A stretch of 64,000 bases of DNA from an uncultured Helicobacteraceae bacterium. Its GTDB lineage: Bacteria; Campylobacterota; Campylobacteria; Campylobacterales; Helicobacteraceae. How positions within the stretch are numbered: position 1 is the first letter of the stretch; every line of letters starts with the position of its first letter. The translations under genes were made by a program, and so were the position numbers. The stretch lies in NCBI GenBank assembly GCA_944323755.1, contig CALUTR010000004.1, forward strand, positions 1 to 64,000, written 5' to 3'. The notes below the pieces were generated by a model. That model worked only from the letters and a program-made list of their open reading frames with translations. It did no database searches and was not told the origin of the DNA. Below, piece after piece: positions 1-9,309 of the stretch.

Positions 1-1029
1 TTTTTGATATTTTTTCACGAAAGTGGACATTTTCTTACTGCAAGATATTTTGGTGTAAAAGTAGAAGTCTTTAGTATTGGTTTTGGTAAAAAAATATGGA
101 GCAAAACTTACAAAGGCACAGAATATACAATTTCTATAATACCACTTGGCGGCTATGTAAAAATGAAAGGACAAGATGATTTAGATCCTAATAAAACAAG
201 CAACGATGATGATAGTTATAATACAAAAGCACCTTGGAAAAGGATATGTATATTATTTGCAGGGAGCGGCGCAAATATACTTCTAGCTTTTATTTTATAT
301 ATCATTATTGGATTCTATGGAATAACCACAATTCTACCTACAATAGGAAAAACTATAGAAGATTCTCCTGCACAAAAAGCTGGTTTAATGCAAGGTGATA
401 TAATATTAAAAATAAATGGCAATGATATAAAAACTTGGAGAGATATAAGCCAAAATATAAGTAATCAAGAAAAAGAAATTATCATAGAGTATAAAAGAGG
501 AGATAAAGTATTACAAACTTCAATTATCCCTGAAATAAAAGATTCTAAAAATATATTTGGTGAGACAATAAAACAAGGATTCATTGGTATTGCAGCAAAA
601 GGAGATATAGCTAGAGTAAAATATGGAATAGATGAAATAATACCATTTGCAATCAATGAAACAATATTTGCAGCAAAATTAATAGTTCTTAGCCTTCAAA
701 AAATAATTATAGGGATCCTGCCTATCGATCAGCTAGGTGGTCCTATAGCTATAGTACAAGCAATATCTCAAGCACAAGAAGCAGGGTTTATTGCGTTACT
801 TGGCTTAAGTGCGCTTATTTCAATCAATCTTGGTATCTTAAATCTACTGCCTATACCAGCACTTGATGGCGGACATATCATATTTACGCTATATGAATGG
901 ATTACTAAAAAACCTCTAAATGAAAATATTTTATATAAATTAACGATTCTTGGCTGGATCATATTGTTTGGATTAATGGCACTAGGTTTATACAATGATA
1001 TAGGGAGAATTTCTATAAAAAATGGATAA
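1..1029 (+). CDS. rseP: RseP-type site-2 intramembrane zinc metalloprotease (5' end cut by window)
   Basis: This is a membrane-embedded protease of the RseP/S2P family, which cleaves transmembrane segments of regulatory or signal-peptide substrates in the inner membrane. The zinc motif HESGH appears at the very start of the visible sequence. A PDZ-like region follows at about residues 110-190 (SPAQKAGLMQGDIILKING). The second conserved motif, NLLPIPALDGGH, which supplies the third zinc ligand, lies near residue 280. Hydrophobic segments flank both motifs. The reading frame is open to base 1, so some N-terminal residues are missing. The stop overlaps the start of the next gene by 8 bases, suggesting translational coupling. 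The family assignment is firm; the substrate is unknown. Confidence 0.93.
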   Translation, partial: FLIFFHESGHFLTARYFGVKVEVFSIGFGKKIWSKTYKGTEYTISIIPLGGYVKMKGQDDLDPNKTSNDDDSYNTKAPWKRICILFAGSGANILLAFILYIIIGFYGITTILPTIGKTIEDSPAQKAGLMQGDIILKINGNDIKTWRDISQNISNQEKEIIIEYKRGDKVLQTSIIPEIKDSKNIFGETIKQGFIGIAAKGDIARVKYGIDEIIPFAINETIFAAKLIVLSLQKIIIGILPIDQLGGPIAIVQAISQAQEAGFIALLGLSALISINLGILNLLPIPALDGGHIIFTLYEWITKKPLNENILYKLTILGWIILFGLMALGLYNDIGRISIKNG

Positions 1030-1708
1030 TAGACAAGCACAATTAACAAACAATCTAAGAATCCTAATAGATGAAATAGAAAAAGAAAGACTAAAATACT
1101 CTTCACATCAAATAATAAAACTAGTAGCCGTATCAAAATATACAAATACTGATGATATAAAAGCACTTTATCAAGCAGGACATAGAACATTTGGTGAGAA
1201 TAAGATTCAAGATCTAAAAGAAAAATCATATACATTAGAAAATCTACCAATACAGTGGCATATGATAGGAACAATACAAAAAAACAAAATCAACCAATTA
1301 ATATCACTAAAACCATCTATGGTACAATCTTTGGATTCCATAGAATTAGCAAAGGAGTTGCAAATTAGATTAGAAAAACATAATGCAACCCTAAAATGCT
1401 TACTGCAAATAAATAGCTCAAATGAAAAAACAAAAAGTGGCTTTAAAATAGATGAAGCAATAGAATCTTATAAAAAAATAATAAAAATAGCACCAAATAT
1501 TAAGCTAGAAGGGATAATGACAATTGCTGCCAACACGGAAGATAAAAAAATAATAGAATCTTGCTTTAAAACAACAAAAGATATATTTGATAAATTACAA
1601 AATGATGGGGCAAATATATTATCTTGCGGTATGAGTAATGATTATAAAATAGCTATTGCAAATGGTGCAAATATGCTCCGTATAGGGTCAAATATATTTA
1701 AAAAATAA
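1022..1708 (+). CDS. yggS: YggS/PLPBP-family pyridoxal phosphate homeostasis protein
   Basis: A 228-residue single-domain PLP-binding protein of the YggS/PROSC family, which buffers pyridoxal phosphate and affects amino-acid homeostasis without a known catalytic reaction. Visible family motifs are VAVSKY, whose Lys39 should bind PLP, FGENKIQD (about 60-67), the WHMIGTIQKNK segment (family form WHFIG.LQ.NK), and the C-terminal SCGMSNDYKIAI...RIGSNIF phosphate-binding region. Length is normal for the family. The ATG sits inside the end of rseP (8-base overlap), so the two are probably co-transcribed. Confidence 0.93.
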   Translation: MDNRQAQLTNNLRILIDEIEKERLKYSSHQIIKLVAVSKYTNTDDIKALYQAGHRTFGENKIQDLKEKSYTLENLPIQWHMIGTIQKNKINQLISLKPSMVQSLDSIELAKELQIRLEKHNATLKCLLQINSSNEKTKSGFKIDEAIESYKKIIKIAPNIKLEGIMTIAANTEDKKIIESCFKTTKDIFDKLQNDGANILSCGMSNDYKIAIANGANMLRIGSNIFKK

Positions 1709-1741
1709 AGATTTAAATACAAAATTAACATTAATAATTTG

Positions 1742-1747
1742 TATAAT
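1742..1747 (+). promoter_or_regulatory. candidate -10 element of htrA
   Basis: TATAAT preceded by TTTG lies about 45 bases upstream of the htrA start, in the 84-base gap after yggS. No convincing -35 is visible, as is usual for sigma-70 promoters in this phylum. An AAGGA ribosome site follows just before the start codon. Confidence 0.55.
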
Positions 1748-1792
1748 TTCTACTATTAATCTAATCTAAACTAAAACTTAAGGAAATCAAAA

Positions 1793-3217
1793 ATGAAAAA
1801 ATTAAGCATATTAGTTATTCCATTTGTATTTTTAAGTGCATTTAATTTTCAAGAAATGCCAGCAGTTACGCAAAGAAACAACGCAAGCACATCTCAAAAC
1901 TCCATTTACTCATATAGCAATGCAATAAACGAAGTAAAAAAAAGCGTTGTAAATATATCAACACAAAAAAAGATTGCAAACAATATAGGCGAACACCCTA
2001 TGTTTAATGATCCATTATTTAGACAATTTTTTGGAGACCTATATAATAATATGCCAAAAGATAGAGTAGAACGATCGCTTGGAAGTGGAGTTATCATATC
2101 AAGTGATGGGTATATAGTTACAAACAATCATGTAATAGATGGTGCAGATAAGATTTTAGTATCACTGCCTGATAATTCAAGAAAAGAATATGAAGCAAAG
2201 ATAATAGGCAAAGATCCAAGAAGTGATCTAGCAGTAATCAAAATAAATGCTAAGAATCTCCCTTTTGCAAAGCTAGGTGATAGCAATGATTTAATGATAG
2301 GTGATGTTGTATTTGCAATAGGAAATCCTTTTGGTGTCGGTGAGACTGTAACACAAGGCATAGTATCTGCATTAAACAAAACAGAAATGGGAATAAATGA
2401 TTACGAAAATTTCATACAAACTGATGCATCAATTAATCCTGGTAATTCAGGTGGAGCGCTTGTAGATTCTCGTGGAGCATTAATTGGAATTAATACTGCA
2501 ATATTATCAAGAACAGGTGGAAATCACGGGATAGGATTTGCAATACCATCTGATATGGTAAAAAAAATAACAAGTGTATTAATTGATAAAGGTAGCATTG
2601 AGAGAGGTTTCTTAGGTGTTGGTATCCAAGATGTAACAGACAATTTATCAAATCTTTATAATGGCAAAATAGGTGCTGTATTAATCAATGTAGATAGTAA
2701 TTCAGCAGCAGCTAAAGCTGGATTAAAAGTATGGGATTTAATAATCGCTGTAAATAATAAAACAATATCAAGTGCTTCAGAATTAAAAAACATAATAGGC
2801 TCTTTTAGCCCAAATGAAGTTGTAACAATAAAATATATAAGAGATAAAAAAGAATATACAGCTAAAGTAAAATTAGACAGACTAGAAAACAATGAAACAG
2901 CTCAAATAGATAACACACAAAATAACAATACAACAGCAAATAAAAATTATGGTCTAAGTGTAGAAAACATAACAAATCAAATGAGACAAGCAAATAGACT
3001 TTCTAGTAACTTTAATGGAGTGATTATTACAAATGTAGTAGAAAATAGCAAAGCATATGAGGCTGGATTTGAAAAAGGAGATGTAATATTTCAAATAGAA
3101 GATATGTCAATAAATAATGTAAAAGATTTTAACAATGCTATGAAAAAATATCAAAACAAAGCAAAAAGAATGCTTGTATATAAAAGAGATGGAGTTAGAA
3201 CCATAGTATTAGAATAA
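1793..3217 (+). CDS. htrA: HtrA/DegP-family periplasmic serine protease-chaperone
   Basis: A 474-residue trypsin-like protease with an N-terminal signal sequence (MKKLSILVIPFVFLSAFNF). The catalytic triad reads directly as His113 (VTNNHVIDG), Asp145 (DPRSDLAVIK) and Ser219 (NPGNSGGALVD). Two PDZ domains follow, at about 270-365 and 380-470, joined by an Asn/Thr-rich linker. HtrA degrades misfolded envelope proteins; in H. pylori and C. jejuni it is also exported and cleaves E-cadherin and other junction proteins (family knowledge, not visible here). It has its own candidate promoter and RBS AAGGA. Size and triad spacing closely match Helicobacter HtrA. Confidence 0.97.
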   Translation: MKKLSILVIPFVFLSAFNFQEMPAVTQRNNASTSQNSIYSYSNAINEVKKSVVNISTQKKIANNIGEHPMFNDPLFRQFFGDLYNNMPKDRVERSLGSGVIISSDGYIVTNNHVIDGADKILVSLPDNSRKEYEAKIIGKDPRSDLAVIKINAKNLPFAKLGDSNDLMIGDVVFAIGNPFGVGETVTQGIVSALNKTEMGINDYENFIQTDASINPGNSGGALVDSRGALIGINTAILSRTGGNHGIGFAIPSDMVKKITSVLIDKGSIERGFLGVGIQDVTDNLSNLYNGKIGAVLINVDSNSAAAKAGLKVWDLIIAVNNKTISSASELKNIIGSFSPNEVVTIKYIRDKKEYTAKVKLDRLENNETAQIDNTQNNNTTANKNYGLSVENITNQMRQANRLSSNFNGVIITNVVENSKAYEAGFEKGDVIFQIEDMSINNVKDFNNAMKKYQNKAKRMLVYKRDGVRTIVLE

Positions 3218-3225
3218 GGTAAGGA

Positions 3226-4216
3226 ATGAAGCAAATAAAAGTAAAAGTCGTCGATTGGTGGGATAACTCCTTTGATGATAACTTTATAATAAAAGCTTTA
3301 AAGAAAAAATTTGAAGTTATAGAATCTGAAAATCCTGATTATTTAATTTATTCTGTATTTGGGTATGAACATTTAGAATATGATTGCATTAGAATCTTAT
3401 TTATAGGTGAAAATATAGCGCCTGATTTTAATATATGTGATTATGCAATAGGAATGAATCATATAAAATTTGAAGATAGATATTTGTATTATCCATTATT
3501 TTTTATATATGAAAATGATTTAAAAAGAGCGATAGAAAAACACAAAATAAAAGATATATCGCATAAAACAAAATTTTGCAATTATATTTTTTCAAATAAA
3601 AATAGCTCTAAAATTAGAGGAGATTTCTTTGAGTTTCTAAACAAATACAAAAAAGTAGATTCTGCTGGAAAAGATAGAAATAATATAAATCAAGTTTTAC
3701 CTGTAGAAGGAGATGCAAAATATAATTTTATGAAAAATTATAAATTTAGTATTGCATTTGAAAACTCAAGCACAAATGGATATTGCACAGAAAAAATTAT
3801 ACAAGCATTTGCTGCAGGGACAATACCTATATACTGGGGAGATAAGCACAATCCTACTGGGGGGGGGGATTAATAAAAAAAGCTTTATAAATATCAATGA
3901 TTATGATGATTTTGATAATGCATTAGAAACTATTAAGATTCTAGATAATAATGATGAACAATATCTAAAAATGCTACAAGAAAAAGTGTTTTTAGATGGA
4001 TATATAGAAGAAAAAAATAAAGAATTTGATAATTTTATAGACAATATTTTTAGTCAAGAAATTAACAAAGCTTTTAGAAGAAAAAATGAATCTTGGTATA
4101 AAATATACAATAAAAATTACATCAAAGCATTTAAAATACTAAAAAATATAAAAAAGTTGAATATTTCAAACATCAAAAAATATTTAAAAAATAGTATAAA
4201 AATGAATAAAACATAA
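3226..4216 (+). pseudogene. fut: GT10 alpha-1,3-fucosyltransferase gene, split by a G10 tract (probably phase-variable, OFF here)
   Basis: Two overlapping frames encode one glycosyltransferase family 10 protein. The first, 3226-3873, carries the donor-binding core: FENSS (178-182), YCTEK (186-190) and GTIPIYWGD (198-206). It then runs into TAA after the tract. The second continues with INKKSFININDYDDF and a basic amphipathic tail. The break is a run of ten G at 3859-3868. Nine G would join the frames into a 329-residue protein, within the family range. Related enzymes fucosylate LPS O-chains to make Lewis-type antigens and are phase-variable in H. pylori. No heptad repeats are seen before the tail. 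An AAGG ribosome site overlaps the end of htrA. This could be a switchable gene rather than a dead one. Confidence 0.9.
3859..3868 (+). repeat. homopolymeric G10 tract inside the fucosyltransferase gene
   Basis: Ten consecutive G after CCTACT. Codon phase shows that 9 or 12 G restore one open frame, while the 10 present give GGG GGG GGG GAT TAA. It lies just after the PIYWGD motif, so the OFF product keeps most of the donor-binding core but loses the C-terminal third. Such tracts mutate by slipped-strand mispairing. Confidence 0.93.
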
Positions 4217-4269
4217 TATTTTTATGGCTAGTAATTGAGTTTTTGTAGATATTTGAATACAACTTTAGA

Positions 4270-4275
4270 TAAAAT
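4270..4275 (+). promoter_or_regulatory. candidate -10 element of the 999-residue secreted protein gene
   Basis: TAAAAT within CTTTAGATAAAATCC, about 34 bases before the ATG at 4310; an AAGGGATCAT ribosome site follows. There is no clear -35. Confidence 0.45.
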
Positions 4276-4309
4276 CCATAATTTTATAGATAGAAGTTAA
4301 GGGATCATA

Positions 4310-7309
4310 ATGCTAAAAATAATTTTATCTTTATTTTGTTTTGCAATTTTTGCGTTTGCAAACAGCTGTAATTTTAGTGACAAAAATCAAAAAGAATGCA
4401 AATTAGATATAGATAATCCACCGATTTTCTTACATAAATTTGTAGATTCAAATAATAATGTTTTCACAAAATATGAAGCTTGCATTTATGATGGAAAATT
4501 CCAATATGAAAACAAAGAATATGATGTTATAGATTGTTCTATGGTTCAAGATGGGGAATTATTTACAGAGGGTATATTTTTTGAAAATAAAAGCGATACA
4601 GATGATACTAATCACTCACTAAAAACAAATAAAGAAATTGAGTTAGAAAATGACAATATAATGCTTATTGTAGCTGGTGATATAGTATTAGATAGCGGTA
4701 TAAGAATAAATTCTAAAAATCCTAAAAATTTTATATTAGAAGTTATAGAAGGATCAAATGGAAAAAGTAATCTAATCCTTCAAAGAGGCTCAAAAATAAA
4801 TGCTGATGCGATAATTATGCCAAGTGGTTCTAATGCAACCATAAAATTAAATACATTTTTTGGTGGAGAAAATGAAAGAGATTTTATCGATGTAATTGAT
4901 AGTGATGATATATCTAATAGATATGATATGGATACGAATTTAACCGCTAAAGGAATATATGCTGTAAATCCAAAAGATGCTTCTATTATTCCTTATGATG
5001 GAAATATTATATGCGGTCCTGAAATAAATCCATTTGATTTAGATAATAAAGATTATCCACTAAAAAGATTTATTAAAAATAATGAAACATATAATATAAA
5101 TATCGCGAATCTAGACATAGATCCTAATTATGGAATATTTATTGAAAGTGGAAAAATAGAATCCAATAATTCACTTGATAATGCAAAAATACAAGGTCAA
5201 AATAGTGGAAAATGCTTTTCATCTATGCAGTTAGCATTTAGTAAAGAAATAATAGATGAATATAATGCAAAAAAAACAATTACAGAAATCGTAAATGAAA
5301 GTTCTGAAAATAATGAAGTTCAAATAGCTGAAACCATAGAATCTAACAATGAAGAAACACAAACCATATCATCAAATGATGAAAATAAAACAATAGATAA
5401 TGAAAATAATTTAGATTCTAAATATTCTGTGATTGATACACAAGAAAATAATGTAAATACCATAGATAAAGATCTCACAAATAAAGATAATTTTGCAATT
5501 ATAGAAAAAGATGTATTTAATAAATTTAGCAAAATATGTAATGGAAATATCGAGTGCTTAAATCAATCGTTAATACCATACAAAAATATAATTTGGAATA
5601 AAATTTCATCATCAAATAACATAAATTCCATATATATAGTTAATTTGACAAATAATAACATCGAAGTTCAATGTGAAGTAGTAGATTATTATGGTGAAAA
5701 TATTAAAAACACATTTAATCTTAGTAAAAATAATATATTTGGTAAAATTGATTTAAAATTCCCACAATCAACAAATAATCAAACAAAAATAATATGCCAA
5801 AACCAGAATCTAACATTAGAAACAAACACAATACAAGTAAATCCTGCTAGATTCCAACTAGAGCCGAATTTTAAAGATTCTAATTTTAGCACCACATTAA
5901 GTTTAGAAGCTGGGGTTATTGATGTATCTTTTGAAGGATCAAAAGCTCTAAATTTAGAAGGCGAAATTGATAGTGGATTTAATGGAAAATTATTTGCAAA
6001 TAATAATAACCTAAGATTCACACAAAATAAATGCGGATATCCAAATGATGATATATTTATTCAAGATCCAATGATAATAGAATTTAATAATGGAAAAGCA
6101 AGTGATGCTTTATCTTCTTTTATAGCAAATACAATAACAAATGGAGATCTTAGCATTGACTTTAATATAGAAGGTGATAATAAAAAATGCGGAAATGATA
6201 TTGAGCCTAAATGCACAAAGATAAATATCACAAAAAATATAAATGTAATTCCTGCTAATTTTATGATTAAAACTGACATTATTTCACCATATAAAATCGC
6301 ATACTATGGTCAATTAGAAGATAGAAATACATTCAAATACAACCCTTTATTAAATATTCAATTAAGTGCAATAAACAATAAAAATGAAATAATAGATATA
6401 AATCAGGCTTGTAATCACGGAGTAATAGAGCTAAATTTAGATTCTCAATCACAAATAGAATTCAAAAGAAGCGTAACAGATAGATTAAATTCAAAAATAA
6501 ATATATATCTAGATGAATTCAATGACAAACAAATAGCAAATATTGATATGTATTTTGGTATATCAAAGATTCTTAACAATTACAGCAATATTACAAAAAT
6601 CAATCAAGGTGATCTAGTCGAGCCAAAAGAGGTTAAACTAACAGATCTTTCATTTGATATTAAATTAAAAAGCAATGGAAATACTTATGATTATAATAAT
6701 TTAATAGTATATGATAGGTTAGCAGAAGATTCTATGCCTATTGGAGTATTATTTGCTAGAGGAAAAATAGATAAAAATATAAGCTACACAAACGACAATA
6801 AAGCAAATCTAGATTTAAAATATTTAATTTATTGTAAAACTTGTGATACAAAAATTTTAGAAAAATATCTAAATATTGATGGTATTATGGATAGTCCAAA
6901 TTGGTATATCAATAGAGAACACCCAAGTGATTTATATTTAATGAATGATTTTATCAAAACAGATTTAGACATTGATAATTCAAATCAAGTATTTGAGGGC
7001 AGACAAAATATTATATTTGATTCAGAAAATAATGGTGATTATAATGTATTGATACAACAAAAAGATTCTGAATTTGCCCCATATCTAAACTACAATGAAG
7101 AATTTAAAAATATATATTTAGAAAATAGGTTCAATATAACAATCTCAAAACCACAAAAAATACAACAAGAGCAACCAATAGAAGAAAATCAAGAATTAGA
7201 AAAACCAAAACCAATAATAGAGAAGCCGAAACAAACAAAGCCTACAAACACACAAAAACCTCTAAAACCAAAATCTCCTAATTCAATTGAATTAGATATA
7301 GAAGAATAA
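4310..7309 (+). CDS. large secreted protein of unknown function, 999 residues
   Basis: I do not recognise this protein. It has a signal peptide (about 1-18, ending FAFANS) and many paired cysteines. A stretch at about 110-185 (LIVAGDIVLDSGIRINS, LILQRGSKINADAIIMPSG) reads like beta-helix or beta-strand repeats. A Glu/Asn-rich acidic linker occupies about 325-400. Two similar domain starts appear, NPARFQLEPNFKDSNFSTT (about 510) and VIPANFMIKTDIISPYK (about 645), suggesting a duplicated beta domain. The C-terminus (about 955-999) is Pro/Lys-rich with EKPKP-like units. The paired P-A-x-F starts loosely recall MshQ-type pilus-associated proteins, but this is only an impression. It stands alone, with its own promoter, between a fucosyltransferase gene and convergent ruvC. 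Surface or periplasmic location is inferred. Confidence 0.85.
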   Translation: MLKIILSLFCFAIFAFANSCNFSDKNQKECKLDIDNPPIFLHKFVDSNNNVFTKYEACIYDGKFQYENKEYDVIDCSMVQDGELFTEGIFFENKSDTDDTNHSLKTNKEIELENDNIMLIVAGDIVLDSGIRINSKNPKNFILEVIEGSNGKSNLILQRGSKINADAIIMPSGSNATIKLNTFFGGENERDFIDVIDSDDISNRYDMDTNLTAKGIYAVNPKDASIIPYDGNIICGPEINPFDLDNKDYPLKRFIKNNETYNINIANLDIDPNYGIFIESGKIESNNSLDNAKIQGQNSGKCFSSMQLAFSKEIIDEYNAKKTITEIVNESSENNEVQIAETIESNNEETQTISSNDENKTIDNENNLDSKYSVIDTQENNVNTIDKDLTNKDNFAIIEKDVFNKFSKICNGNIECLNQSLIPYKNIIWNKISSSNNINSIYIVNLTNNNIEVQCEVVDYYGENIKNTFNLSKNNIFGKIDLKFPQSTNNQTKIICQNQNLTLETNTIQVNPARFQLEPNFKDSNFSTTLSLEAGVIDVSFEGSKALNLEGEIDSGFNGKLFANNNNLRFTQNKCGYPNDDIFIQDPMIIEFNNGKASDALSSFIANTITNGDLSIDFNIEGDNKKCGNDIEPKCTKINITKNINVIPANFMIKTDIISPYKIAYYGQLEDRNTFKYNPLLNIQLSAINNKNEIIDINQACNHGVIELNLDSQSQIEFKRSVTDRLNSKINIYLDEFNDKQIANIDMYFGISKILNNYSNITKINQGDLVEPKEVKLTDLSFDIKLKSNGNTYDYNNLIVYDRLAEDSMPIGVLFARGKIDKNISYTNDNKANLDLKYLIYCKTCDTKILEKYLNIDGIMDSPNWYINREHPSDLYLMNDFIKTDLDIDNSNQVFEGRQNIIFDSENNGDYNVLIQQKDSEFAPYLNYNEEFKNIYLENRFNITISKPQKIQQEQPIEENQELEKPKPIIEKPKQTKPTNTQKPLKPKSPNSIELDIEE

Positions 7310-7310
7310 A

Positions 7311-7778
7311 TTATCTATTAAAATTATGATGTGCAATTGCAATTGCAATTGCATCTGTAATATCAAGTGGCTTTATTTCATTTTTAATACCTAGAATCTT
7401 CCTTACCATAAATGAAACTTGCATTTTATCTGCTTTTCCATTACCTGTGAGTGATTTTTTTACTTGAAGCGGAGTATATTCATAAAAATTCCCAAATTCC
7501 TGCATAACTTTACAAATAATAGCACCTCTAAATTGCGCTAATTTTAAAACACTTTTTGGATTATATGCATAAAATATATTTTCAACTACAACAGTATCAA
7601 TTTTATTACTTTTAAAAATAATATCAAGACCACTTATTAGCTCTATAATCTGATCCTTTAAATTTACAGATTTAGTTTTTATTAATCCAGCTTCAATTAA
7701 ATTAATATTATTTTTTTCACCATTAATAATTGCATATCCACAATTATGACTACCTGGATCAATACCTAAAATATTCAC
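7311..7778 (-). CDS. ruvC: RuvC Holliday-junction endonuclease
   Basis: A 155-residue RuvC resolvase, which cuts four-way DNA junctions made by RuvAB branch migration during recombinational repair. The four acidic active-site residues are visible: Asp7 (GIDPGS), Glu66 (VVVENIFY), Asp139 and Asp142 ([14 protein letters not shown]), spaced as in E. coli RuvC. The start is GTG with AAGGTAA upstream. The gene is convergent with the large secreted protein (one base between stops) and divergent from dnaA. Confidence 0.96.
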   Translation of the reverse strand: MNILGIDPGSHNCGYAIINGEKNNINLIEAGLIKTKSVNLKDQIIELISGLDIIFKSNKIDTVVVENIFYAYNPKSVLKLAQFRGAIICKVMQEFGNFYEYTPLQVKKSLTGNGKADKMQVSFMVRKILGIKNEIKPLDITDAIAIAIAHHNFNR

Positions 7779-7792
7779 AAATATTACCTTTA

Positions 7793-7801
7793 TGATAAAA
7801 T
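7793..7801 (+). promoter_or_regulatory. extended -10 promoter of dnaA
   Basis: TGATAAAAT (TGn plus TAAAAT) lies in the 75-base ruvC-dnaA gap, 52 bases before the dnaA ATG. Candidate DnaA boxes follow it at once, which would fit autoregulation. Confidence 0.55.
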
Positions 7802-7802
7802 A

Positions 7803-7822
7803 TATTTCACATTAATTTCACA
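7803..7822 (+). other. two TTTCACA motifs upstream of dnaA (candidate DnaA boxes, oriC1-like)
   Basis: TATTTCACA (7803-7811) and AATTTCACA (7814-7822) are 11 bases apart, one helical turn, and point the same way. They share the TTCACA core of the H. pylori DnaA box (TCATTCAC-type) but not the whole consensus. The position beside dnaA fits the bipartite origins described in this phylum. Inference only. Confidence 0.4.
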
Positions 7823-7853
7823 TCATAAAACAACTGAAAACTACGGAGAATAG

Positions 7854-9170
7854 ATGATTTGGAATATTATACTAAAAGAGTTAAAAAAAGAAATCACACA
7901 AGAACAATACAATAGATATATAAAGAATCTAGTTTTTGATGAAGAAAATTCTCAATCAGATTTAAAAATTTTGCTTGCAAACAATATATTCATCGCTAAC
8001 TGGGTAAAGAGAAATTATGCAAATAAAATAGCTCTTTTATTTGAAAATGAAACAGAAATAAAACCAGCAATAAAAATAAAAGTTAAAGAAAAACAAGAAA
8101 ACAAAATTAATAAAACAAACTACGATATAAAAATTGTACAAATTAATCAAAAGCAATCCATCATCAATCCATCATATACATTTGAAACATTTGTTGTTGG
8201 AGAATCTAATAAATTTGCATTTAATGTTTCAGAAAAAGTGGCACAAAATCAAGGAACTCTATATAATCCATTATTTATAAGCGGCGATACCGGACTTGGA
8301 AAGACACATTTATTAAATGCAATTGGTAATTACAATATAGGCAAAAAAAATGTAGTTTTAATAACTTGTGAGGAATTCTTAAATGATTTCACAGATCATC
8401 TAAGAAATAAAACAATAGATAAATTTAGAAGTAAATATAGAAATTGCGATTATTTACTCATAGATGATATTCAATTCTTGATTGGAAAACCACAAACACA
8501 AGAAGAATTCTTTCATACATTTAATGAACTAAAAGAAAATAAAAAACAGATAGTATTGACATCAGATCAACAAATAAAAGATCTAGGTATAGAGGAAAGA
8601 TTAAAATCTAGATTCCAAAATGGTGTTACAGCACAGATACAAACACCAGAATTAGAAACAAAAATAGCAATAATAAAAAAGAAATGCGAACTTGATCTAA
8701 TACAACTAAATGATGAAATAATAAACTTTATAGCAACAAATGTTAATAATAACATTAGAACAATTGAAGGAATCTTAATGACTATTAATTCATATGCTTC
8801 AATTATGAATCAAGAAATAACCCTAGATTTCGTTAAAAATTCAATTAAAAGTTACAAAAATATCAACACAGAAAAAATAACACTAAATGATATAGTAGAT
8901 ATAACTTCAAAATCACTAAATATAAAACCTGCAGATATAAAAAGCAAAAAAAGAACAAAAGATATACTACTAGCTAGAAAAATAGTAATTTTTTTAGGAA
9001 GAAAATTAACAAGAAATTCTATGCCAGAATTAGCAATTTTCCTAGATTTCAAAGATCATAGTTCAATTAGCAAAGCAATGAAAAAAATACAAGAAGAAAT
9101 AGAAAATAACAAAGAATTAGAAATAAAAATAGAAGAAATAGAAAATAAAATTAAAGAAAATAAAAAATAA
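7854..9170 (+). CDS. dnaA: Chromosomal replication initiator DnaA
   Basis: A 438-residue AAA+ initiator that binds origin boxes and opens the duplex for DnaB loading. Domain I lies at about 1-70 and a short Lys-rich linker at about 71-105. The AAA+ core has Walker A GDTGLGKT (144-151) and Walker B LLIDD (201-205). The C-terminal helix-turn-helix domain has SKKRTKDILLARKI and the signature DHSSISKAM, a variant of the usual DHTTVIHA. It begins the dnaA-dnaN-gyrB cluster. The C-terminal tail is Glu/Lys-rich. The ATG is preceded by ACGGAGAAT. Confidence 0.97.
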   Translation: MIWNIILKELKKEITQEQYNRYIKNLVFDEENSQSDLKILLANNIFIANWVKRNYANKIALLFENETEIKPAIKIKVKEKQENKINKTNYDIKIVQINQKQSIINPSYTFETFVVGESNKFAFNVSEKVAQNQGTLYNPLFISGDTGLGKTHLLNAIGNYNIGKKNVVLITCEEFLNDFTDHLRNKTIDKFRSKYRNCDYLLIDDIQFLIGKPQTQEEFFHTFNELKENKKQIVLTSDQQIKDLGIEERLKSRFQNGVTAQIQTPELETKIAIIKKKCELDLIQLNDEIINFIATNVNNNIRTIEGILMTINSYASIMNQEITLDFVKNSIKSYKNINTEKITLNDIVDITSKSLNIKPADIKSKKRTKDILLARKIVIFLGRKLTRNSMPELAIFLDFKDHSSISKAMKKIQEEIENNKELEIKIEEIENKIKENKK

Positions 9171-9177
9171 ATAATTA

Positions 9178-9258
9178 AGTGAATTTATGCAAAAATAAAT
9201 CAATATTTTTTCCATAAAGATTCTAAAGCAAAGATGGCAAAAATACAAGATTTTCACA
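9178..9258 (+). other. dnaA-dnaN intergenic region with TTCAC motifs (oriC2-like candidate)
   Basis: The 139-base AT-rich gap holds AAATTCACT on the minus strand (9178-9186) and ATTTTCACA on the plus strand (9250-9258), sharing the TTCAC core seen upstream of dnaA. The A/T-rich DNA between them could serve as an unwinding element. No experimental signal can be read from the sequence, so the call is tentative. Confidence 0.35.
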
Positions 9259-9309
9259 ATAATCAATAGATTACTAAATAATACTAAATCTAAAAGCTAG
9301 GAAAACCAA

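Noticed and set aside
768..1274. 168-codon open frame antisense to rseP and yggS
   Set aside because: Low-complexity Leu/Tyr-rich translation opposite two well-supported genes, with no ribosome site; a shadow frame.
3859..3868. Fucosyltransferase break as a plain pseudogene
   Set aside because: The break is confined to the G tract and both flanking parts are intact, so a switchable contingency gene is the better reading; a sequencing slip remains possible.
7320..7350. Threefold GCAATT hexamer repeat
   Set aside because: It lies in the ruvC 3' end and simply encodes the alternating Ala-Ile run beside the catalytic Asp142; no sign of regulatory use.
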